DNA from: DATJXG01 sp035500455
Lineage (GTDB): Bacteria; Acidobacteriota; Terriglobia; Terriglobales; Acidobacteriaceae
Direction of reading: 5' to 3'
DNA: 11,762 nt
Assembly (NCBI GenBank): GCA_035500455.1
Contig: DATJXG010000385.1
Location: forward strand, 1-11,762
The translations under genes were made by a program, and so were the position numbers. Below, piece by piece: positions 7,760 to 11,762 of this stretch. Below the pieces are notes generated by a model, which saw only the letters and a list, made by a program, of their open reading frames with translations, searched no databases and had not been told where the DNA came from. Numbering within the stretch: position 1 is the first letter of the stretch; each line of letters begins with the position of its first letter.

Positions 7760-8378
7760 CCCCAACTCGACCGTCTTTGTGGTGGATGATGACGCCTCGG
7801 TGCGCGACGCCGTCAGCAACCTGCTGGAGTCCGTCGGATTGCATGCCGAGGTCTTTGGCTCCGGCGAGGAGTTTCTCAAGGCGCCGCGTCCGCAAGCTCC
7901 CAGTTGCCTGGTGCTCGATGTCAGGCTGCCCGGTACCAACGGTCTTGATTTTCAGCAGACCCTTGGCGAGGCGGGTATCGCTATCCCTATCATCTTTATA
8001 ACCGCCCACGGCGACATTCCCATGACCGCGCGGGCGATGAAGGCTGGAGCCGTCGAGTTTCTTCCCAAGCCGTTTCAGAAGGAAGAACTGCTCAGCGCGA
8101 TTCACCAGGCCCTCGACCGCGACCGCGCTTGGCGCGAAGAATATGGCGAGATGGCAATCCTGCGGTCCCGCTTCAACGCTCTCACTCTGAGGCAGCAGCA
8201 GGTCATGGATCTCGTCGTCACCGGCATGCTCAATAAGCAAATCGCCGCCACTCTCGGCATCAGCGAAATCACGGTGAAAATTCACCGCCGCCATGTCATG
8301 AACAAAATGCAAGCCCGTTCCCTCGCCGACCTGGTAAGAATTTCCGACCGCCTGAAACGTCGCGGGTCCCGGCAGTAA
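7734..8378 (+). CDS. FixJ/NarL-family response regulator
   Basis: The 214-residue protein has an N-terminal receiver domain and a C-terminal LuxR-type helix-turn-helix. Receiver residues are the acidic pair Asp18/Asp19 (VFVVDDD), phospho-acceptor Asp62 (LVLDVRLPG), Thr90 (IFITAHGD) and Lys112 (LPKPF). The DNA-binding domain spans about 148-205 (LTLRQQQVMDLVVTGMLNKQ, then GISEITVKIHRRHVMNKM), the FixJ/TodT layout. The start at 7734 is preferred over an in-frame ATG at 7650 because the receiver fold begins about 13 residues after it, and the 28 extra residues are merely kinase-coding DNA read in another frame. With this start the gene overlaps the kinase by 26 bases, implying coupled translation and a cognate pair. 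It probably activates transcription when phosphorylated; its targets are not identifiable here. Confidence 0.93.
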   Translation: MPDPAQTPDPNSTVFVVDDDASVRDAVSNLLESVGLHAEVFGSGEEFLKAPRPQAPSCLVLDVRLPGTNGLDFQQTLGEAGIAIPIIFITAHGDIPMTARAMKAGAVEFLPKPFQKEELLSAIHQALDRDRAWREEYGEMAILRSRFNALTLRQQQVMDLVVTGMLNKQIAATLGISEITVKIHRRHVMNKMQARSLADLVRISDRLKRRGSRQ

Positions 8379-8550
8379 GACGTAGCTCCGCTATATTGCA
8401 TCTCCGCAGTCTGGGCCGCTCCTCGGTTGCCACTTTGTCTCTACTGCGTCACCCATTCCCGGCTCCCGCCTCGTATCACACTGATGCCAAAGCATCTCTG
8501 CTCTCGCTCTCCCAAAAGACAGAGTGATCCCGACAATAAAAAGTTTGAAT

Positions 8551-8579
8551 TTGACTTTCCATGCACCCCCGTCCAAAAT
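8551..8579 (+). promoter_or_regulatory. Candidate promoter of the small membrane protein-amt cluster
   Basis: TTGACT (8551-8556; 5 of 6 to TTGACA) is followed after 17 bases by CAAAAT (8574-8579; 4 of 6 to TATAAT). Transcription from about 8586 would give a leader of roughly 224 bases before the ATG at 8810. No GG-N10-GC sigma-54 element was found, although amt genes are often nitrogen-regulated. This is a consensus match only, and it is not compatible with expression of the small ORF at 8561 from the same promoter. Confidence 0.3.
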
Positions 8580-8716
8580 CCGCAGCAAGTTTCTTAGCCG
8601 CGCTTCTGCTCGCGTCTGCCTGCGAGCCGAAAGGGAACAGCGGCTTCGGAGCGGCATGCTCCGCCCGTAAAAACCTGTCCGCGACGGTCCGAAGTCAGGG
8701 GCGTGGCCGGTCGTGA
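8561..8716 (+). CDS. Possible 51-residue lipoprotein-like small ORF
   Basis: ATG at 8561 to TGA at 8714-8716 encodes 51 residues. The N-terminus has basic residues (MHPRPK), then a hydrophobic stretch (AASFLAALLLASAC) and a Cys at position 21. This resembles a type II signal peptide, although the residue three before the Cys is Ala rather than Leu. The mature part (CEPKGNSGFGAACSARKNLS onward) is polar with a second Cys at 33. There is no ribosome site, and Ala/Leu-rich runs arise by chance in GC-rich DNA. It could be a small entericidin-like or remnant lipoprotein, or simply non-coding leader. I cannot assign a function. Confidence 0.22.
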   Translation: MHPRPKSAASFLAALLLASACEPKGNSGFGAACSARKNLSATVRSQGRGRS

Positions 8717-8781
8717 GAACGCAGTATTTCTCAGCCAGAGTGAGGCAGTGGTCGTGCAGTCGGAGCCGCTACTTCCGCGGT
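8608..8781 (+). ncRNA. Possible structured 5' leader with a three-way-junction fold
   Basis: Several local stems can be drawn. One is GCTCGC/GCGAGC (8608-8613 with 8622-8627). A nine-pair stem with one G-U joins 8642-8650 to 8688-8696 (core CTTCGGA/TCCGAAG). It encloses two hairpins that fill it almost exactly: GCGG/CCGC (8651-8654, 8661-8664) and CCGT/ACGG (8665-8668, 8684-8687). Further stems are TGAGAA/TTCTCA (8714-8719, 8728-8733) and GCCGC/GCGGT (8765-8769, 8777-8781). Together they fill most of the predicted leader of the 8810 gene. No known riboswitch consensus was matched, and GC-rich DNA forms stems readily. Confidence 0.25.
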
Positions 8782-8797
8782 ACGGCGGAGTTGGGTC

Positions 8798-8804
8798 GGA
8801 GGGG
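8798..8804 (+). promoter_or_regulatory. Strong ribosome binding site of the 8810 gene
   Basis: GGAGGGG lies 5 bases before the ATG at 8810. It selects that ATG over the in-frame ATG at 8816 and is the main evidence that this small unassigned frame is translated. Confidence 0.75.
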
Positions 8805-8809
8805 AATTT

Positions 8810-9127
8810 ATGCAAATGGGCACGATAACGATACTGATGGAAGTGCTGCTGGCGGGGTTCTTCGCCATCGCCTGCCTGCGCGCCCGCAGTGAGACAGCGC
8901 CTGGCGCGAAGATGACCTTCGGCGGGATCTTCCACCTGGCCGGCCGCTGGGAGCGCCTGCGCCGCTCGCGCTGGCAGTGGTTTGCCATGGTCGGGCTCGT
9001 CCTGGTGCTGCGTCTGCAGCAGGTCCAGCCGCTGCTGCTGGAATTCATTCTTGCGCTGCAGTTCCTGGTGTTCCTGGCGCTTCCCACTCAAGCCGGGCCA
9101 AAGAAGCAGCGGGCCTTGGCCCGATGA
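8810..9127 (+). CDS. Small unassigned membrane protein (105 aa)
   Basis: I do not recognise the family. The 105-residue product has a hydrophobic segment at about 4-23 (GTITILMEVLLAGFFAIACL), a polar basic middle (about 24-56, including the dense Arg/Trp stretch RWERLRRSRWQW), and two further hydrophobic segments at about 57-69 and 74-92. These are separated by LQQVQP. It ends in a basic tail (GPKKQRALAR). This predicts two or three membrane passes. Translation is supported by a strong GGAGGGG ribosome site and by lack of a better frame. It is 110 bases upstream of a second small membrane protein and in the same direction as amt, so co-transcription is likely. A role as an accessory of the transporter is inference from position only. 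Confidence 0.75.
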   Translation: MQMGTITILMEVLLAGFFAIACLRARSETAPGAKMTFGGIFHLAGRWERLRRSRWQWFAMVGLVLVLRLQQVQPLLLEFILALQFLVFLALPTQAGPKKQRALAR

Positions 9128-9209
9128 AGCACTCGCGGCGCGGGAAATTTGTCCGAAATGAGAATTGTGCCGTGAGGCAGGACCGAATTTCGCAACTCAA
9201 TCGAGAGAC

Positions 9210-9223
9210 ACCCATTCTTGGGT
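9210..9223 (+). repeat. Short hairpin just upstream of the ribosome site of the 9238 gene
   Basis: ACCCA (9210-9214) and TGGGT (9219-9223) pair around TTCT, ending two bases before the AGGAGG at 9226. A second small hairpin, TGCC-GTGA-GGCA (9168-9179), lies upstream, inside arms CGAAAT/ATTTCG (9154-9159, 9187-9192). They could influence translation of the downstream gene or be chance. Confidence 0.25.
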
Positions 9224-9225
9224 AG

Positions 9226-9231
9226 AGGAGG
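9226..9231 (+). promoter_or_regulatory. Ribosome binding site that fixes the start at 9238
   Basis: AGGAGG sits 6 bases before ATG 9238. The in-frame TTG at 9235 would be only 3 bases away, so the ATG is the start. Confidence 0.8.
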
Positions 9232-9237
9232 AAGTTG

Positions 9238-9627
9238 ATGGCAGCAAACACAGGGCAGGGGCGCGGTTTCGCGGTCTTTCTCGTGGGCATGACAGTGGCG
9301 TGTGCCGGGATTTTTGATTTCTCTTCCGGCCTGGGCAAGTTGCTCCTGGTGGTGGGCGTGGTCATCTTGCTCGCCAGCCTTTTGACCTTCCTGAAGCTCA
9401 AGCCGCTGGAAGGCAAGCCGGCGCAGAAAGCCTCTCCCCTGGCCATGAAGCTGATAGGCGCTTTCGTCGCCGCTTTGGGATGGGTGCTCACCCTGTTCGG
9501 CATGCACCTCACCGACAGCGTGGGCGGGCGCATCGTCTTCGCGCTTCTGGGCATTGCCGTGAGCCTCTTCGGGATCATTTACATCCTGCCCGCGGCCTTC
9601 AACAAGAACGCGATCTGGAAAGCTTAG
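9238..9627 (+). CDS. Small unassigned four-helix membrane protein (129 aa)
   Basis: I do not recognise the family. The 129-residue product has four strongly hydrophobic segments at about 11-29, 34-53, 70-89 and 97-118, joined by short loops. A basic cytoplasmic-type loop lies between the second and third (LKLKPLEGKPAQK), and the tail is short (FNKNAIWKA). No catalytic motif is visible. Helices 1 and 3 both follow a small-residue-rich pattern and each pair has similar spacing, so an internal duplication of a two-helix hairpin is possible. A canonical AGGAGG site supports translation. The gene ends 49 bases before the amt start in the same direction, so the two are very likely co-transcribed. 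An accessory role for the transporter is inferred from position only. Confidence 0.82.
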   Translation: MAANTGQGRGFAVFLVGMTVACAGIFDFSSGLGKLLLVVGVVILLASLLTFLKLKPLEGKPAQKASPLAMKLIGAFVAALGWVLTLFGMHLTDSVGGRIVFALLGIAVSLFGIIYILPAAFNKNAIWKA

Positions 9628-9663
9628 ATCACCGGTTCCACAGCGCATCACCAAAACGACTAT

Positions 9664-9667
9664 GGAG
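9664..9667 (+). promoter_or_regulatory. Ribosome binding site that favours the amt start at 9677
   Basis: GGAG at 9664-9667 lies 9 bases before the ATG at 9677. It overlaps the competing in-frame ATG at 9662, which itself has no ribosome site upstream. Confidence 0.5.
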
Positions 9668-9676
9668 CGAATAAAA

Positions 9677-11371
9677 ATGAGATTGATCCGAAGTGGCTTT
9701 ATCTGTCTTTGCCTCCTTACGCTCGCTCTGGCCATGAGCATGGGAGCCTTGGCACAGGCTGCGGCGCCGGCAGCGGCCCCCGCCGCGGCTGCGCCTCCGC
9801 CGCCTGCCGCCGACGCCCAACTCAAAGACGCCGCGGCCAAGGCGCCCAGCACCGCCGATCTGCAAAAGGGCGATCCCGGGGGCACCATCACCGGAACCAT
9901 TAACGACGTGCCCGCCGCCGACCCCAAAGCCGGCGTCACCCTGCCCGACGTAGCCAACATGGGTGGCCAGAACAAAATCGCGGTCAACTTTGTCTGGACC
10001 CTGGTCACCGGCTTCCTGGTCATGTTCATGCAGGCCGGGTTCGCCATGGTGGAATCAGGCCTCTGCCGCGTCAAGAACGCCAACCACACCTACATGATGA
10101 ACTTCCTCGTGTATGGCTGCGGCTTGCTGGCTTACTGGCTCATCGGCTTCGCCATACAAATGGGCGGCGCGGCCGGCAACGGCAACCTGGGTGGTTTGCA
10201 GTCACTCACTCCCGAGCATCCCATTACTCTGTTCGGGAAAACCTGGGGCCTCTTCGGAGGCGCTGGTATGTTCCTCTCCGGCCATACCTATGACGTCGGC
10301 GTGATGGTGATCTTCCTGTTCGAAATGGTGTTCATGGACACCGCCCTCACCATCGTCACCGGGGCCTGCGCCGAGCGCTGGAAGTTCCTCACCTTCGCCG
10401 TTTCCTCCGTGCTGATGGGCGCATTCACTTATCCCCTGTACGGCAACTGGGCGTGGGGCGGCGGCTGGCTCTCGCAGCTCGGAACCAACGTCGGCCTGGG
10501 CAAAGGCTACTGCGACTTCGCCGGTTCCGGCGTGGTGCACGCGGTCGGTGGCATCACCGCTCTGGCGGTGACCCTGATCATCGGGCCGCGCATCGGCAAG
10601 TTCAACAAGGATGGATCTCCCAACTCCATCATTGGCCACGATATCTCGGCCGTGCTGATCGGCTGCTTCATCCTGGCCTTCGGCTGGTTCGGATTCAATC
10701 CCGGCAGCACCCTGGGTGCTTCTGCCAACGGCAACCTGCGCATCGGCACTATCGCGGTAAACACGATGCTCGCCGGCTGTACCGGAACCTTCGGCGCCAT
10801 TCTTTACATGTGGTGCTTGAAAGGTAAGCCTGACGCCTCGATGAGCGGCAACGGCCTGCTGGCGGGGCTGGTGGCGATTACCGCCCCCAGCGGCTTCGTC
10901 AGCACCGTCGGCGCGGCCATTATCGGCATAATCGCTGGCGTGCTGGTTTGCCTCAGCGTCTCCTTCATCGAAAACGTGATGAAAGTTGACGATCCCGTCG
11001 GCGCCATCTCTGTCCACGGAACCTGCGGTCTCTGGGGTGTTTTGTCTGTGGGCTTATTGGCGGACGGCACCAGCAACTACGGCGGAAGCTGGAACGGCGT
11101 TACCGGCTCGGTTACCGGCCTTTTCTATGGCGACACCAGCCAGTTGGCGGCCCAGCTCGTCGGCATTTCCACCCTGATCGGCTTCGTCTTCACTTTCAGT
11201 TTCCTGCTCAACCTGGTGCTCGATGGATTCCTCGGGCAGCGGGTTTCGGCGGAAACCGAAGTCGCCGGTCTGGACATTCCGGAAATGGGGCAGCTCGGCT
11301 ATCCCGAGTTCGTCTTCAAGCCGGAAGCAGATATATTTGCCCACGCTCCCCGCGAATTCGCGGTGGCGTAG
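9677..11371 (+). CDS. amt: Ammonium transporter (Amt family) with secreted Ala/Pro-rich N-terminus
   Basis: The 564-residue product carries ammonium across the inner membrane. Residues 1-27 are a signal peptide (basic MRLIR, hydrophobic core, ALAQ end), followed by an Ala/Pro-rich segment (28-47) and a polar linker to about 95. The Amt core then begins (KIAVNFVWTLVTGFLVMFMQ). Family features are AMVESGLCRVKN (123-134), FMDTALTIVTGACAER (219-234), D280 in DFAGSGVVHAVGG (matching the conserved Asp160 of E. coli AmtB), and the pore twin histidines His288 and His447 (AISVHGTCGLWG). About eleven membrane helices fit this core. The cytoplasmic tail (about 521-564) contains the usual AGLDIPEMGQLGYPEF sequence. 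With this extension it is longer than typical Amt proteins. The ATG at 9677 is chosen for its ribosome site and signal peptide; ATG 9662 would add five residues. No GlnK gene is adjacent. Confidence 0.95.
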   Translation: MRLIRSGFICLCLLTLALAMSMGALAQAAAPAAAPAAAAPPPPAADAQLKDAAAKAPSTADLQKGDPGGTITGTINDVPAADPKAGVTLPDVANMGGQNKIAVNFVWTLVTGFLVMFMQAGFAMVESGLCRVKNANHTYMMNFLVYGCGLLAYWLIGFAIQMGGAAGNGNLGGLQSLTPEHPITLFGKTWGLFGGAGMFLSGHTYDVGVMVIFLFEMVFMDTALTIVTGACAERWKFLTFAVSSVLMGAFTYPLYGNWAWGGGWLSQLGTNVGLGKGYCDFAGSGVVHAVGGITALAVTLIIGPRIGKFNKDGSPNSIIGHDISAVLIGCFILAFGWFGFNPGSTLGASANGNLRIGTIAVNTMLAGCTGTFGAILYMWCLKGKPDASMSGNGLLAGLVAITAPSGFVSTVGAAIIGIIAGVLVCLSVSFIENVMKVDDPVGAISVHGTCGLWGVLSVGLLADGTSNYGGSWNGVTGSVTGLFYGDTSQLAAQLVGISTLIGFVFTFSFLLNLVLDGFLGQRVSAETEVAGLDIPEMGQLGYPEFVFKPEADIFAHAPREFAVA

Positions 11372-11374
11372 CAC

Positions 11375-11388
11375 CTGACAGAAGTCAG
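11375..11388 (+). repeat. Small hairpin immediately after amt
   Basis: CTGAC (11375-11379) and GTCAG (11384-11388) pair around AGAA, four bases after the amt stop and just before a larger stem-loop. It may be part of the amt 3' end structure. Confidence 0.3.
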
Positions 11389-11389
11389 T

Positions 11390-11433
11390 GGCAAGGCGCC
11401 GGATGTCTGACGCAAGATGCCTGGCGCCTTGCC
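11390..11433 (+). terminator. Strong stem-loop after amt, possible terminator or 3' stabiliser
   Basis: GGCAAGGCGCC (11390-11400) pairs perfectly with GGCGCCTTGCC (11423-11433), and one G-U and one G-C pair extend the stem inward to 13 pairs around an 18-base loop. It starts 19 bases after the amt stop. No T-tract follows (GCATGTTTG), so it is not a canonical intrinsic terminator. It could be a factor-dependent terminator, an mRNA-stabilising structure or an extragenic palindrome. Confidence 0.45.
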
Positions 11434-11436
11434 GCA

Positions 11437-11448
11437 TGTTTGTAAACA
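11437..11448. repeat. Short inverted repeat upstream of the last gene
   Basis: TGTTT and AAACA are inverted around GT (11437-11448), 30 bases before the ATG at 11478. It could be a half-site operator or chance; no known consensus fits. Confidence 0.15.
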
Positions 11449-11477
11449 GCGAGTCAAGAATTTCCTGAAGAGACCTT

Positions 11478-11762
11478 ATGAGCGATTCGACAAACCGTAC
11501 CGACCTCGCCGTCACCGACCCGCCAACCAAAGCCGCATTGAACGCCCGCGTATCCTCGCTGGCGCTGGCTTCCATCCCTGCGCAAACTCAAACGCTGCTG
11601 CTGCGCATGTTCTCCGATCCCTATCTGCTGGAGAAGGAAGAAGCCGGCACCCTGGTGGCGCAGCTGCGCGACTGTGTCGCTCAGTATCCGCAGGTTTCCG
11701 AGCTGCGTGTGCTCCTGGGGATGGCGCTCTGCGTGAACCTGGAAGTGCAGGCGGCGATGGTA
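11478..11762 (+). CDS. Unassigned, probably helical-repeat protein, partial (N-terminus only)
   Basis: Ninety-five codons are open from ATG 11478 to the window edge. A weak purine-rich site (AAGAGA, 11468-11473) lies 4 bases upstream. The first 30 or so residues are polar (SDSTNRTDLAVTDPPTKAAL), with no signal peptide. The rest is amphipathic helical sequence (LLLRMFSDPYLLEKEEAGTL, then LRDCVAQYPQVSELRVLLGM and CVNLEVQAAMV). The spacing of the last part resembles a TPR helix pair, but too little is present to assign a family. It follows amt in the same direction, beyond a strong stem-loop, so co-transcription is uncertain. Confidence 0.65.
   Translation, partial: MSDSTNRTDLAVTDPPTKAALNARVSSLALASIPAQTQTLLLRMFSDPYLLEKEEAGTLVAQLRDCVAQYPQVSELRVLLGMALCVNLEVQAAMV

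Larger units (their letters stand above)
8379..8809. other. 431-base intergenic region between the two-component genes and the amt cluster
   Basis: No gene of ordinary size is supported on either strand. The minus-strand frame 8391-8657 is low-complexity Arg-rich sequence without a ribosome site. No T-tailed terminator is seen after the response regulator. The left part (8379-8545) shows nothing I can name. The right part contains a candidate promoter (8551-8579), a 51-codon lipoprotein-like frame (8561-8716), and several stems between 8608 and 8781, described separately. Confidence 0.6.

Noticed and set aside
8391..8657. Minus-strand open frame of 88 codons in the gap after the response regulator.
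   Set aside because: No ribosome site, Arg-rich low-information composition, no hydrophobic or domain signal; consistent with random GC-rich sequence.
8630..8699. Fragments resembling a cobalamin riboswitch: AAAGGGAA (8630-8637) and CCGAAGTCAGG (8689-8699).
   Set aside because: The conserved core between them (GGUG..AAAUCC, CUG.CCCCGC, ACUGU) and the GCCACUG box are missing, the two fragments are too close together, and the downstream genes have no B12 connection. Probably chance similarity.
8700..9661. Sigma-54 promoter (GG-N10-GC) expected for a nitrogen-regulated amt gene.
   Set aside because: No TGGCAC-N5-TTGC-like element was found by eye upstream of 8810, 9238 or 9677.

Overview
The window is GC-rich, gene-dense bacterial DNA. 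Its content points to the phylum Acidobacteriota, probably class Terriglobia. The reasons are a very large Oar-like TonB-dependent receptor with an N-terminal carboxypeptidase-regulatory-like domain, a CRTAC1 (FG-GAP/VCBS plus ASPIC/UnbV) protein coupled to a TPR protein, and an ammonium transporter with a long Ala/Pro-rich secreted N-terminus. This assignment is by family content only; no rRNA or other marker gene is present.

Left part (1-6462). Two minus-strand genes form a tight operon: a secreted seven-repeat CRTAC1 protein (660-2294), then a TPR protein (663-1, cut by the window edge) whose GTG start overlaps the CRTAC1 stop. They are divergent from a 1282-residue outer-membrane receptor (2557-6405). 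An AT-rich intergenic region separates them and holds candidate promoters in both directions and a small dyad. A clear intrinsic terminator (6425-6459) closes the receptor gene.

Middle part (6544-8378). A perfect extended -10 element precedes a FixL/FixJ-type two-component pair: a membrane histidine kinase with a DUF4118-like region, and an overlapping NarL/FixJ-family response regulator. No conventional cytoplasmic sensor domain is visible in the kinase, and its target genes cannot be read from the sequence.

Right part (8379-11762). A 431-base region without an evident conventional gene holds a candidate promoter, a 51-residue lipoprotein-like small ORF and stem-forming sequence that could be a long structured leader. 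Two small unassigned membrane proteins (8810-9127 and 9238-9627) with strong ribosome binding sites follow, then an Amt-family ammonium transporter (9677-11371). No GlnK/PII gene is seen beside amt; the two small membrane proteins sit upstream and a strong stem-loop downstream. The window ends inside an unassigned, probably helical-repeat protein (11478 onward).

Most of the window is ordinary acidobacterial housekeeping and envelope content. The parts most worth a second look are the 8551-8809 leader with its small ORF, the two unassigned membrane proteins attached to amt, and the CRTAC1-TPR/receptor divergent locus. I found no mobile element, CRISPR array, tRNA or rRNA.
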